Shown piece by piece: positions 8,871-17,984 of a stretch of DNA of 64,000 bases. Made by a program: the position numbers and the translations under genes. Positions within the stretch are counted from its first letter, which is position 1; every line of letters begins with the position of its first letter. The notes under the pieces were generated by a model that was not told the DNA's origin, searched no databases, and saw only the letters and a list, made by a program, of their open reading frames with translations. The DNA is from Photobacterium lutimaris (GTDB lineage: Bacteria > Pseudomonadota > Gammaproteobacteria > Enterobacterales > Vibrionaceae). The stretch lies in assembly GCF_003025555.1 (NCBI RefSeq), contig NZ_PYMH01000004.1:62001-126000 (forward strand). Direction: 5' to 3'.

Positions 8871-10367
8871 ATGACTAATTCAAAAGCAAAATTAGCAATT
8901 ATCATCAGTGCTGCAATCGCTCTTAGTGGTTGTTTAGACGATAATTATAACTACGGCGATGGTGGTAACGGCGGTGGTAACGGTGGTGGTGGTGATGGTG
9001 GCGGTGGTGGTGGCGATGTTGCACTAGCAACCGATTTTGGCCTTAACCTATACCGCGCAGATGCGAAAGAGTCTGAAGCAAATTGGCGACAGCCGTTTGA
9101 TATGAAGATTAAAGATTCTACAAACGGTGAAGTTGTGGTTACAGATGGTATGACTACTAGCGGCAACATTACTATCGAAGGCGTTGACTTTACTGACTTT
9201 GGGGCAGCAAATGTCACGGTCGTAGCGGATGCAACTCGTGACACGACAACAAATACAGCCAGCGTTCTCTTTTCTTCTGAAGAGCCTGTCAATACGGTAC
9301 GTACATATCATGGTTGGGCTAACGGTGACGTAGCGCACGAGAACTGGAATAAAGGCTCTTTGTCTTTCCAAATCCAGCCTGAAGGTACTGTTGACATTGG
9401 TGATACATTAACCAAAGCCACTATTACGCTTCGCGATGAGGCTGGTAACGCAAGTTCAGTCGATGTGACTAGTGCTATTGTTGCAACTAAAGGGGCTCAA
9501 GCACTACAACAAATAAAATTACCGCTGAGCTGTTTCTTTGATGGCACTGATGTTGACCATACCAAGCTAGAAACCGCGATTGAGTTTGAGACCACCGGTC
9601 CTGTTCAGTACAAGCTAAAGGATGTGCGTTGGATGGCGAACTCAGTGCCTGAGAACTGGGCTTTCCAAGACATTTTAGCTTGTGAAAATGCTGCTCGTAT
9701 TGAAAGCAGTGAAGAAAGTATTCTCCGTTATACAGTGAAGAATGGTGAGACGACAGGTTGGGCGACGGGTATTAGAGCTAATAACGGTAAATTATCATAT
9801 GGGCAGCCAGGCGGTTGGCCAGATACTGAAGCTCAGTTTGCTGAGATCCACTATGTGGCTGCTGACGGTGGTGAATATAAACCCGATAATAAGACCTTCT
9901 TCCCGTTAGAGATTGCTGCACTTGAAGAGTTCAAGGCGGTTGACTTATCGCAGTACATGGAAAGTGGTGCTCTGGAACTTAAACTATTCATATCGGGTGC
10001 AGGCGTAGTACCTGAACACGATGAGTGGGAGATTTTCTTTAAGTTTGATGGCATTACGCCAGAGGGCAGTACTGGCCGACTAGAGTCAACTTCTGTTGGT
10101 GTCATCATGAGTGATGTCAATAAAGGTGCAACTGCATATCAAATCAGTATCCCAATGAAAGACTTGTTTACGTACACAGTTGATGGCAGTTACAGCGACA
10201 GAATTCGTTTGAATACTCTACAGCACATTAACAAGTTGGTTTCTTCGGCTCAATCAACAGATGATACTGAAGGGCATAATTTTGCTGGGTTTAAATATGG
10301 CGTTGCTGATGTGAAGATTGTTAAGACTCCTTCACAGGATGTTATCCGCAAAGTGTACATTCCATAG
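8871..10367 (+). CDS. Carbohydrate-binding lipoprotein with ExoP-type domain(s) on a glycine-rich stalk
   Basis: 498 residues. Lipobox LSGC (Cys21), then about 20 residues of almost pure Gly/Asp/Asn forming a flexible stalk. Residues about 50-255 match the ExoP galactose-binding-like fold found at the C-terminus of marine GH3 enzymes: ENWNKGSLSFQIQPEG, then QIKLPLSCFFDGTDV and VQYKLKDVRW. Residues about 270-498 look like a second, more divergent beta-sandwich. No hydrolase domain is present, so it probably captures glycan at the cell surface or in the periplasm. It is co-transcribed with the 8512 gene and followed by a terminator, then a sulfatase lipoprotein. Confidence 0.75.
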   Translation: MTNSKAKLAIIISAAIALSGCLDDNYNYGDGGNGGGNGGGGDGGGGGGDVALATDFGLNLYRADAKESEANWRQPFDMKIKDSTNGEVVVTDGMTTSGNITIEGVDFTDFGAANVTVVADATRDTTTNTASVLFSSEEPVNTVRTYHGWANGDVAHENWNKGSLSFQIQPEGTVDIGDTLTKATITLRDEAGNASSVDVTSAIVATKGAQALQQIKLPLSCFFDGTDVDHTKLETAIEFETTGPVQYKLKDVRWMANSVPENWAFQDILACENAARIESSEESILRYTVKNGETTGWATGIRANNGKLSYGQPGGWPDTEAQFAEIHYVAADGGEYKPDNKTFFPLEIAALEEFKAVDLSQYMESGALELKLFISGAGVVPEHDEWEIFFKFDGITPEGSTGRLESTSVGVIMSDVNKGATAYQISIPMKDLFTYTVDGSYSDRIRLNTLQHINKLVSSAQSTDDTEGHNFAGFKYGVADVKIVKTPSQDVIRKVYIP

Positions 10368-10400
10368 CCATAAAATAAATCACCAGTTCTAACTGTTAAT

Positions 10401-10432
10401 AAACTACCGCGTTCTTCGCGGTAGTTTTTTTT
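10401..10432 (+). terminator. Rho-independent terminator after the ExoP-type lipoprotein
   Basis: Stem AAACTACCGCG / CGCGGTAGTTT with a TTCTT loop, then a run of T. Confidence 0.9.
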
Positions 10433-10458
10433 GTAATGATGAAGGAAACTAAAAAATA

Positions 10459-11892
10459 ATGAACAGTAATTTAATGAAGCATGCTCTTGCTTTAACTGTG
10501 TCAGGTATGCTGGTAGGTTGTGATTCCTCTGGTGAAGTGACTAGAGTGCAAGATAGTGCGCCACAACCGAATATATTGCTAATCTACGTTGATGATATCG
10601 GTTTTGCTGACATGGGTTTCCAAAATATCAGTCAAGATGTCATTACGCCCAATATGGATAAAATTGCGGCTGATGGGGCTGTTTTTTCTTCAGGTTACGT
10701 AACCGGATCTGTCTGCGGTCCGTCTCGCGCAGGTCTAGTCACTGGTCGATATCAGCAGCGTTATGGCTATGTAGATAATATTGGTCCATTTATTCTTGAA
10801 AAAGACATCGAACAAGGCTTAGACCTATCGGCGAAAACCTTTGGTAATTTCTTCCAGGATGCTGGCTACACCACGGGCTTCATTGGCAAATCACATGATG
10901 GGGAAGATCAGAAGTATTGGCCACATAACCGCGGATTTGACTATTACTTTGGCTTTAACAACGGTGCTGCTGACTACTTTGTTACGGGGCGGAATCTAGA
11001 GAATGCTAAAAAGCATGCTTATTCCTCCATTTACCGTAATGATGAACTGGTTGAAGATTTTGATGGTTATTTGACTGATGTATTTGCAGATGAAGCGGTT
11101 AACTTTATTGAGCGTCATAAAGAAGAACCTTTTTTTCTGTATGTGCCATTTAATGCCTCGCACGGCCCAATGCAAGCTAAGCAAGAAGACTTAGCCAAGT
11201 TCTCTCATGTTGAAGACGAGCTGCGCCGTAAGTTCTTAGCCATGACGTACAATATGGATATGAATATAGGTAAAATGATCGACAAACTTGAGCAACATGG
11301 TTTAGCTGAAGATACCATGATTGTATTTATGTCTGACAATGGTGGAGATCCAAGAGATAACGGTTCATTCAATACGCCGCTTCGTGGAACTAAACGTGAA
11401 CTATGGGACGGTGGTATTCGTGTGCCGTTCAGTATTACATGGAAAGGTAAAATCCCCGCTGGCCAAGTAATTGATGAGCCAACCATAGCACTGGATATCA
11501 CACCAACAATGCTGGCCGTGGCGCAAATCGAATTATCGAAAGATCAACACGTTCAGCTTGAGGGTATCAATCTTCTACCACGATTAATGGGTGAGCAAGA
11601 GCAACTGGATGATCGTTTTCTCTACTGGCTGACGCCTCAGCAAGCGGCTATTCGAGATAAAGAATGGAAGCTGATCATGCCTAACTTGAATAATGGCAGT
11701 GATGAGATGGAGCTTTATTACATCAAACAAGATATCAGCGAGCTGACTGATGTTGCTGATCAGTATCCTGAACAAGTGGTTCGTTTAAGAAAAGCCTATG
11801 ATGAATGGAATGAATCAAATCTTCCATCACAATGGGGCTGGGATCGTAGTACTTATAAATATGATAATAACTGGCGTAATATAAGTCATTAG
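10459..11892 (+). CDS. Lipoprotein type I sulfatase
   Basis: 477 residues with lipobox LVGC (Cys21), so membrane-anchored, unlike its soluble relatives at 664 and 2351. Formylglycine motif CGPSR begins at Cys86; D45-D46 and MSDNGGDP supply metal ligands, and HGPM is shared with the 2351 protein. A GAAGGAAAC ribosome site precedes the ATG. No operator-like site lies directly upstream, so it may depend on read-through from the 8512-8871 unit past the hairpin at 10401 or on its own promoter. The 11893-12343 gap that follows holds a palindrome, an operator and no gene. Confidence 0.95.
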   Translation: MNSNLMKHALALTVSGMLVGCDSSGEVTRVQDSAPQPNILLIYVDDIGFADMGFQNISQDVITPNMDKIAADGAVFSSGYVTGSVCGPSRAGLVTGRYQQRYGYVDNIGPFILEKDIEQGLDLSAKTFGNFFQDAGYTTGFIGKSHDGEDQKYWPHNRGFDYYFGFNNGAADYFVTGRNLENAKKHAYSSIYRNDELVEDFDGYLTDVFADEAVNFIERHKEEPFFLYVPFNASHGPMQAKQEDLAKFSHVEDELRRKFLAMTYNMDMNIGKMIDKLEQHGLAEDTMIVFMSDNGGDPRDNGSFNTPLRGTKRELWDGGIRVPFSITWKGKIPAGQVIDEPTIALDITPTMLAVAQIELSKDQHVQLEGINLLPRLMGEQEQLDDRFLYWLTPQQAAIRDKEWKLIMPNLNNGSDEMELYYIKQDISELTDVADQYPEQVVRLRKAYDEWNESNLPSQWGWDRSTYKYDNNWRNISH

Positions 11893-12013
11893 AATATTTT
11901 TCCTATTTAATGATACAAATAGAAGAAGTATTTCTTGACCTTACTCTTTGTTACTACTGGGAATTAATATGGTTCTCAGTAGAGTACGATTAAGCAACAG
12001 AATGATAAATGTA

Positions 12014-12035
12014 GTGGTCAAGTAAAATTGACCAC
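12014..12035. repeat. Palindrome in the 11893-12343 gap
   Basis: Perfect 8-bp arms GTGGTCAA and TTGACCAC around GTAAAA. It resembles the palindromic end of an insertion sequence remnant, but no transposase text is visible nearby. It could equally be an operator. Confidence 0.4.
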
Positions 12036-12202
12036 GGTTTTAGAGTCATTCCTGAATAACTGTTCTTATTCAATTGGCAACTATAGCTCCGCTGTGTACC
12101 TCTCTGGCATCTGTTAATGTGCATAACATTATGTATTATATAAATTTTTATTGATACTTTTACGTGCTTCACATAAATGAAACCGCGATTTGAAGGTGTT
12201 TG

Positions 12203-12218
12203 TAGAAACGTTTATATT
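12203..12218. promoter_or_regulatory. Candidate LacI-type operator before the sulfatase at 12344
   Basis: TAGAAACGTTTATATT, 126 bp upstream of the start; differs from the consensus only at the first C. Confidence 0.6.
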
Positions 12219-12343
12219 GGTGGTGATGTATCACGCATAAATCGATTATTTTCTTCAGCTAATTTTAACCGGGAAATCTTATGCTGGATGTTCAATTGGT
12301 ATGCATCTTATGATTCTTATGTATAAAAGGTTTTGATCTGGCT

Positions 12344-14080
12344 ATGAATTTTCAATACACCAAATTAGTTAAAGGGATGGCCGTATTGATGGCAACAAAC
12401 GTTGTCATGCCTGAGGTTGTTGAGGCCGCTCCTGTATCGACCGAGCAGCCCAATATTATTTTCATTTTCTCCGACGACCATGCCAACCGGACTATCAGTG
12501 CGTACAGCTCAGACTTGGTCCAAACCCCGAATATCGACCGTATTGCCAACGAAGGGGCGATTTTTGAAAACACGTTTGTTGGTAACTCGATCTGCCAGCC
12601 AAGCCGTGCATCGGTGATGACAGGCAAGCACTCCCACAAAAATGGCGTCACAGACAATACGGCTGACTGGAACCCGAACCAGCTTGCTTTTCCGAAGCTG
12701 TTGGAGCAGGCCGGTTACGACACGGCTCTGATCGGTAAGTGGCACATGAAGCCAACACCGGTTAACGAGTTCGGCTATTCAATCGTATTAAGTGGCTCTG
12801 GCCGCCAGGGGACTTACTACCAGCCGGAGTTTGTCGATAATAAAGGCAAAAAAACCGTCGTGGAAGGCTATTCGGCGGACGTGATCACCGATATGTCACT
12901 CGATTGGATGAAGCAGCGTGACGATGCTGACAAGCCATTCTTGCTAAAGATCCAGTACAAGGCACCGCATACTCCTCGTCGCCCGGCCCTGCGGCATCTA
13001 ACCGCCTTTAAAGACCATGTATTCCCTGAGCCTGCGACACTGCACGATGATTACAATACCCGTGGTGATCATGCGCAGAGCGCATGGATGCAGCTTTATG
13101 GCATGGGGCCGGTTGGGATCAATGCCTTCCCGCCGGCAGCGACCACACCGGAGCGTAAAGAAGTGCGCAAAGAATGGCTGGCCAGCATGACACCTCGCGA
13201 GCGTAAACGCTACCAGGAGTGGATGAGCCGGATGAATCAGGAGCAGCGTGATGCTTGGCATGCCGCCTACGATGACATCAACGTCGAATACTGGGATATG
13301 CAAAAAGATCCCAAGTACAAGCGACGTCGTGGAGCCAACCTGACCACTGAACAAAAGGCGGACCGCCTAAGCTACATGTATCAGCGTTTCATGCGTGATT
13401 ATGCTGCAACGGTACTGGGTATTGATGAAAACGTCGGCCGCGTACTTGATTACATCGATGAGGCGGGTATCGCTGACAATACCATTGTGGTGTACAGTTC
13501 AGATCAGAGCTTCTTCATTGGCGAACATGGTTGGGCTGAGAAACGCTACATGTATGAGGAAGGAATGAAAATGCCCTTCCTGATCCGCTGGCCGGGACAC
13601 ATCAAGCCAGGCCAGCGTCCTGAAGCGATGATCCAGAATATCGACTTCGCACCGACTTTCCTTGACTCTGCAGGGGTGTCGATTCCGGATGAGATCCAGG
13701 GTAAATCTTTCAAAGCCCTGCTTGAAGGTCAGGTCTCTGATGAGCAGTGGCAACAGCAGCGTCCTGCGGTTTACTACCACTACTATATGCACGGTGCGCA
13801 TAATGTGCCGCGTCATGATGGTGTGCGTACTGACCGTTACAAGCTGATTGACTTCTATTCGCAGAACAACGGTGAGGGCTGGTTCGAGATGTATGATCTT
13901 GAGGCTGATCCGTACGAGGTGAACAATGTGTATCAAGATCCGAAATATGCAGAAGTTCGCACTATGATGCACAAGCACTTACATGAGTTGCGCGCCAAGT
14001 ACGAAGTGCCTGACGATGTTTTTGAAGTCCCGTATGTATTCATGAACCGAAAAGAACGCCGTGAGCTAGGCATCAAATAA
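12344..14080 (+). CDS. Secreted type I sulfatase, long subfamily
   Basis: 578 residues with a signal peptide (cleavage near VEA-AP). Formylglycine motif CQPSR at Cys84, metal ligands D44-D45 (FSDDH), GKWHM near 128-132 and the segment SSDQSFFIGEHGW with later metal residues. KAPHTPRRP and the C-terminal HNVPRHDGVRTDRYKLIDFY place it with the N-acetylglucosamine-6-sulfatase-like branch of S1 sulfatases, though that does not fix its substrate. A region of about 90 charged residues (roughly 240-330) is an insertion shared only with the paralogue at 16053. The gene is visibly more GC-rich than that paralogue and its neighbours. Confidence 0.93.
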   Translation: MNFQYTKLVKGMAVLMATNVVMPEVVEAAPVSTEQPNIIFIFSDDHANRTISAYSSDLVQTPNIDRIANEGAIFENTFVGNSICQPSRASVMTGKHSHKNGVTDNTADWNPNQLAFPKLLEQAGYDTALIGKWHMKPTPVNEFGYSIVLSGSGRQGTYYQPEFVDNKGKKTVVEGYSADVITDMSLDWMKQRDDADKPFLLKIQYKAPHTPRRPALRHLTAFKDHVFPEPATLHDDYNTRGDHAQSAWMQLYGMGPVGINAFPPAATTPERKEVRKEWLASMTPRERKRYQEWMSRMNQEQRDAWHAAYDDINVEYWDMQKDPKYKRRRGANLTTEQKADRLSYMYQRFMRDYAATVLGIDENVGRVLDYIDEAGIADNTIVVYSSDQSFFIGEHGWAEKRYMYEEGMKMPFLIRWPGHIKPGQRPEAMIQNIDFAPTFLDSAGVSIPDEIQGKSFKALLEGQVSDEQWQQQRPAVYYHYYMHGAHNVPRHDGVRTDRYKLIDFYSQNNGEGWFEMYDLEADPYEVNNVYQDPKYAEVRTMMHKHLHELRAKYEVPDDVFEVPYVFMNRKERRELGIK

Positions 14081-14110
14081 CTCGCGATATTTGTTTTAAA
14101 CAACAGCTTG

Positions 14111-14143
14111 AAGTCTGGTCGGGTTAGCCGTCCAGACTTTTTT
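14111..14143 (+). terminator. Rho-independent terminator after the sulfatase at 12344
   Basis: Stem AAGTCTGG / CCAGACTT (14111-14118 / 14132-14139) followed by a T run. Confidence 0.8.
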
Positions 14144-14215
14144 CGTTACATATCGCTACAAATATTCGGCGTGACTCAACGCACACTCTGCCCCTTTTCA
14201 AATTGAATCCTGTGT

Positions 14216-14230
14216 CGAAACGTTTATATT
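14216..14230. promoter_or_regulatory. Candidate LacI-type operator before the periplasmic glycoamylase-like gene
   Basis: CGAAACGTTTATATT, 102 bp upstream of the ATG at 14332; exact consensus. Confidence 0.65.
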
Positions 14231-14331
14231 GGGTTCAGACATTTGAATTATTGATGCTGTGTAACTTGTTATTCAGAGGCAATGTTACTGAGTTAGCACA
14301 TGACATGTGCTTTTGGGTTAAAGGATTTGAA

Positions 14332-15654
14332 ATGAAGAAAAAGTTAGCTGCACTGTTGGTGGGAACAATGCTATTGCCGGGTATTGCATTTGCAGAAACG
14401 GCCAAGGTTGCTCCGGTTATTAGCGAAACAGTGAAAAGTGATCAAGAAATCATTGATAGCCTCTACCGTGGTGGCTATGCTTACTGGCAGCAACTCCGTA
14501 ATGAAAACGGTACCTACGAGGACAAATTGTTCCTGAACGGTGACCGTAGTTATATTGGTTCAATCGCTAACTCTGGTATGGGGTTGGTTGCGCTGACAAT
14601 CGGCCACGCCAATGGTTGGGAGCCGGAAGCCGAGCAGTTGGCGTTGCAGACACTGCGTAAACTGGCGGGGCAGGATCCTAACTTTACGGTTCCGCAAAAT
14701 GCGACCAATACCTTCATTCATTTCTACAATACCCAAACCGGTGAAGCTGTCGGTGACGATTGGAGTCCGGTAGACAGTGCCATCATGATTTATGGCGCCC
14801 TGTTTGTGAAAAACTACTTCAGCGAAAACGAAGAAATTGCCAAGCTGGCCGATTTCTTGTTCAGTAATACCGATCTCACCCCTTATATCGCCGATGTGAA
14901 AACCGGGCGTATTTACCTTGCCCAGCATACCGATGGTACGTTTAAACCTTATCGCACTAAGGCATTTAATGAATATATGCTGGTAGCAGGCCTTGCAAAC
15001 CAGCAAGCATATGATCTAGACAGCGCTGCGAATGCGGCCAATGCTAAAAAGTTCTGGGATATCTGGTATTCATCAACCAAATACCTGCCGGTTGCGAAAT
15101 ATAATGACATCCCGGTTTTGTCTGAAGGGAAAACGTGGTTCACCTCCCAGTTTAATTTTCTCTTCAATAACTATTTGATGCATGATTTTTCAAACAATCC
15201 TCAGTTTGTAAAAGCATTGGAAAATTCAGCAAAGGCCGATTTCGCATTCTGGCGTGATGTCGATGTTGAAGGTGTGGAATTAAAAGATTATGAGTGGGGT
15301 AGTGGTGCCGGTTCTTGTCCGAACGGTTATTGTGTCGACCGTTTTCACTTTGAAGGTGACCGTCAATTTAACCATAACTTAGTCGTATCACCGCATATTC
15401 TAGCTGGTTATATTCCATTTAATGATAGAGCCAAAGATGATTTAATTTCGACTTACCGTGATAACACTATTAATGCAAAGCATGAGTTAGACGGTGGGTA
15501 TGAAATCCTATGGCGTTATAGCCATGACCAGCCAGATTGGAAAGCGGAATTTATTGAGGGTGTTGATTTTTCAACGTTTTTATTTGGCATGGCGGCCATG
15601 CCAGAGCATTTAGGTATGGAGTTCTTTAATAAATACAATAACTATTTTGAGTAG
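14332..15654 (+). CDS. Periplasmic glycoamylase-like (GH144-type fold) putative glycoside hydrolase
   Basis: The ATG at 14332 follows AAAGGATTTG and opens a clear signal peptide (cleavage near AFA-ET), giving 440 residues; an in-frame ATG at 14203 is upstream of the operator and unlikely. The mature protein matches the PF10091 glycoamylase pattern: GGYAYWQQLRNENGTYEDK, SIANSGMGLVALTIGHANGW, then FIHFYNTQTGEAVGDDWSPVDSAIMIYGALF and YFSENEEIAKLADFL (split here). In this family such residues line an (alpha/alpha)6 barrel acting on beta-1,2-glucan, but the sulfatase neighbours on both sides point to another substrate. A terminator follows its stop. Confidence 0.75.
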   Translation: MKKKLAALLVGTMLLPGIAFAETAKVAPVISETVKSDQEIIDSLYRGGYAYWQQLRNENGTYEDKLFLNGDRSYIGSIANSGMGLVALTIGHANGWEPEAEQLALQTLRKLAGQDPNFTVPQNATNTFIHFYNTQTGEAVGDDWSPVDSAIMIYGALFVKNYFSENEEIAKLADFLFSNTDLTPYIADVKTGRIYLAQHTDGTFKPYRTKAFNEYMLVAGLANQQAYDLDSAANAANAKKFWDIWYSSTKYLPVAKYNDIPVLSEGKTWFTSQFNFLFNNYLMHDFSNNPQFVKALENSAKADFAFWRDVDVEGVELKDYEWGSGAGSCPNGYCVDRFHFEGDRQFNHNLVVSPHILAGYIPFNDRAKDDLISTYRDNTINAKHELDGGYEILWRYSHDQPDWKAEFIEGVDFSTFLFGMAAMPEHLGMEFFNKYNNYFE

Positions 15655-15711
15655 TTAATGAATTGATCATTTTCTTAGGGTAATTTTTACAATTTGCATC
15701 ATTGTTGTCTG

Positions 15712-15740
15712 CTCCCAACTATATGGTTGGGAGTTTTTTT
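15712..15740 (+). terminator. Rho-independent terminator
   Basis: Stem CTCCCAAC / GTTGGGAG with loop TATATG, then seven T. Confidence 0.92.
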
Positions 15741-15861
15741 ATAATAAAGATAGAAAGCTATTGAGATTTTACCCTATACAAAAATCATTACAGTTTTTTT
15801 ACGCTATTTTTAGTATTTAACACGGATCACACTTTACGGTTGTTTAATTGACGGTGTTAGT

Positions 15862-15876
15862 CGAAACGTTTATATT
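15862..15876. promoter_or_regulatory. Candidate LacI-type operator before the sulfatase at 16053
   Basis: CGAAACGTTTATATT, exact consensus, 177 bp upstream of the ATG. No gene lies between 15741 and 16052. Confidence 0.65.
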
Positions 15877-16052
15877 TGCTTGTGTGAAATGGATGTAATT
15901 CACTCAATTCGATTAACTTGGCGGTTTGGCCTGTTATTTACTGAGTCGTTAGTGCATGGAAAGGCACATGTGATGGTTTTATCACTATGCGTTAAGTAAA
16001 AAAACAGCTTGATGTAATCAAGTTGTTTAATCTTATATTAGGCAAGGACAAT

Positions 16053-17768
16053 ATGAATATTAAACGCTCAACCCTTTCGAAGGGGATTGGTTTATTACTA
16101 GCTACATCTGCAATGACCAGTGTTGCAGCAGAGCAAGAAAGACCAAACATTCTATTTATTTTTTCTGATGACCATGCTAACCAGTCTATCAGCGCTTACA
16201 ACCCAACTTTAGGTCAAACGCCAAATATCGATCGTATTGCCAATGAAGGTGCAATCTTTGAGCGTGCATATGTAACCAACTCTATTTGTCAGCCAAGCCG
16301 AGCTTCGGTAATGTCAGGTAAGCACTCTCACAAAAATGGCGTACTTGATAATACTTCTCGTTGGAATCCTAATCAGGTTATCTTCCCTAAACTTCTGGAA
16401 GAAAGTGGCTATGAGACAGCTCTGATTGGTAAGTGGCATATGCACCCAACACCGGTCAACGAGTTTGGATATTCTTTGGTACTTAACGGTGCTGGTGGTC
16501 AGGGTACATATTATAACCCTGAGTTCATTGACAAAGAGGGTAAAACCCGTGTCATTGAAGGCTACTCAACAGATCTGATCACAGATATGTCTTTGGAGTG
16601 GCTTGAAGAATCGTGGGATGAAGATAAGCCGTTCCTACTGAAGGTTCAATATAAAGCGCCACATACTCCACGTCGTCCACCACCACGCCACATGGCAACG
16701 TTCATGGATCATAACTTCCCGATCCCTGATACGTTGTTTGATGATTACAAAACCCGTGGTGAGCATGCCGAGAATGCTTGGATGCAGCTTTACGGTATGA
16801 CGCCAGTAGGTATCAATGCTTTCCCACCTGCACCGACTACACCAGAAAAAGCGCGTGTACGTGAAGAGTGGATCAATAGCATGAACGGTGATCAGCGTTG
16901 GCATTTTGACGAGTGGATGAACCGTTTAACCGATGAGCAGAAAGCTGCATTCCACGAAGCCTATGATGATGCGAACGTAGATTACTGGGAAAAGATGAAA
17001 GATCCTATGTATAAACGTCGCTGGGGTAATGTTCCGCGTGATTTGAAAGTTGCCCGTACAGAATATATGTACCAACGTTTTATGCGTGATTACATGGGTA
17101 CTGTGATGACCATTGATGAAAACGTTGGCCGTATTCTTGATTACCTAGACGAAAGTGGCTTGGCGGAAAATACCATTGTTGTATATAGCTCAGATCAGAG
17201 CTTCTTCATTGGTGAACATGGCTGGGCTGAGAAGCGCTACATGTATGAAGAAGGCTTCAAGATGCCATTTATGATCCGTTGGCCGAGTCAGATCGAAGGC
17301 AATCAGCGTCCGCAAGCGATGATCCAGAACATGGACTTTGGTCCAACTTTCCTTGAAGCGGCAGGTTTGCCAACACCAGAGGAAATGCAGGGTAAATCTT
17401 TCTTGAAAGTGCTTAAAGGCCAGACGTCTGATGCCCAGTGGCAAGAAGAGCGTCCAGTCGTTTACTACCACTACTACATGGAAGGTGCACACAATGTACC
17501 TCGTCATGATGGCGTACGTAGTGACCGTTACAAGTTGATTGATTTCTACTCACAGCATGATGGCAAAGGTTTCTTCGAATTGTATGACTTGGTGACAGAT
17601 CCTAACGAAGTAAACAATGTGTACGAAGATCCTGAGTATGCTGAAGTACGTGCCATGATGACGACAGAGCTAGAGAATGCCCGTGAGCGTTATGATGTAC
17701 CTAAAGATTACTTTGAAGCGCCATACCCGTTCATGAACCGTCAAGAACGTAAAAAATTAGGTTTCTAA
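16053..17768 (+). CDS. Secreted type I sulfatase, long subfamily
   Basis: The ATG at 16053, preceded by AAGGACAAT, gives 571 residues with a signal peptide (cleavage near VAA-EQ); an upstream in-frame ATG at 16023 lacks a ribosome site. Formylglycine motif CQPSR begins at Cys79, with D39-D40, GKWHMHPTP and SSDQSFFIGEHGW. It is a close paralogue of the 12344 protein over its whole length, including the unusual charged insertion and the C-terminal HNVPRHDGVR segment. Codon use is more AT-rich than in that paralogue, with many preferred codons. It presumably desulfates the same or a related glycan unit in the periplasm. Confidence 0.94.
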   Translation: MNIKRSTLSKGIGLLLATSAMTSVAAEQERPNILFIFSDDHANQSISAYNPTLGQTPNIDRIANEGAIFERAYVTNSICQPSRASVMSGKHSHKNGVLDNTSRWNPNQVIFPKLLEESGYETALIGKWHMHPTPVNEFGYSLVLNGAGGQGTYYNPEFIDKEGKTRVIEGYSTDLITDMSLEWLEESWDEDKPFLLKVQYKAPHTPRRPPPRHMATFMDHNFPIPDTLFDDYKTRGEHAENAWMQLYGMTPVGINAFPPAPTTPEKARVREEWINSMNGDQRWHFDEWMNRLTDEQKAAFHEAYDDANVDYWEKMKDPMYKRRWGNVPRDLKVARTEYMYQRFMRDYMGTVMTIDENVGRILDYLDESGLAENTIVVYSSDQSFFIGEHGWAEKRYMYEEGFKMPFMIRWPSQIEGNQRPQAMIQNMDFGPTFLEAAGLPTPEEMQGKSFLKVLKGQTSDAQWQEERPVVYYHYYMEGAHNVPRHDGVRSDRYKLIDFYSQHDGKGFFELYDLVTDPNEVNNVYEDPEYAEVRAMMTTELENARERYDVPKDYFEAPYPFMNRQERKKLGF

Positions 17769-17838
17769 ATTACACAAGGATGGAGGTTACCTTGGATATC
17801 TCAGGGATAAGCGCCAAAGCCGACTAGTGTAATGTAAT

Positions 17839-17875
17839 AAGCCCCTCATACGCCATGTATGGGGGGCTTTTTTTT
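17839..17875 (+). terminator. Rho-independent terminator after the sulfatase at 16053
   Basis: Stem AAGCCCC...CATAC / GTATG...GGGGCTT followed by eight T. Confidence 0.9.
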
Positions 17876-17984
17876 AAGGTATGTTGGTGTAGGCACAAAT
17901 CGGAAATTGGTTTAGGCAGGTCGGGGAAAGTATGTGGTATGTTCGGCAAATACCTTATCTGCCCTTGTAAAGCATTCTTTTACT

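Noticed and set aside
8951..9292. Minus-strand ORF of 113 aa rich in Pro
   Set aside because: It is the mirror of the Gly-rich stalk and N-terminal part of the lipoprotein at 8871; no ribosome site or independent support.
12014..12035. Palindrome as insertion-sequence end
   Set aside because: No transposase, no second matching end and no target duplication could be found, so only a palindrome is claimed.
13499..13978. 159-aa minus-strand ORF inside the sulfatase at 12344
   Set aside because: Shadow of a GC-rich coding frame on the other strand; an equivalent shadow appears in the paralogue at 17190, which follows from shared coding sequence.
14560..15006. 148-aa minus-strand ORF
   Set aside because: Lies wholly within the glycoamylase-like gene at 14332, which has a signal peptide and family motifs.
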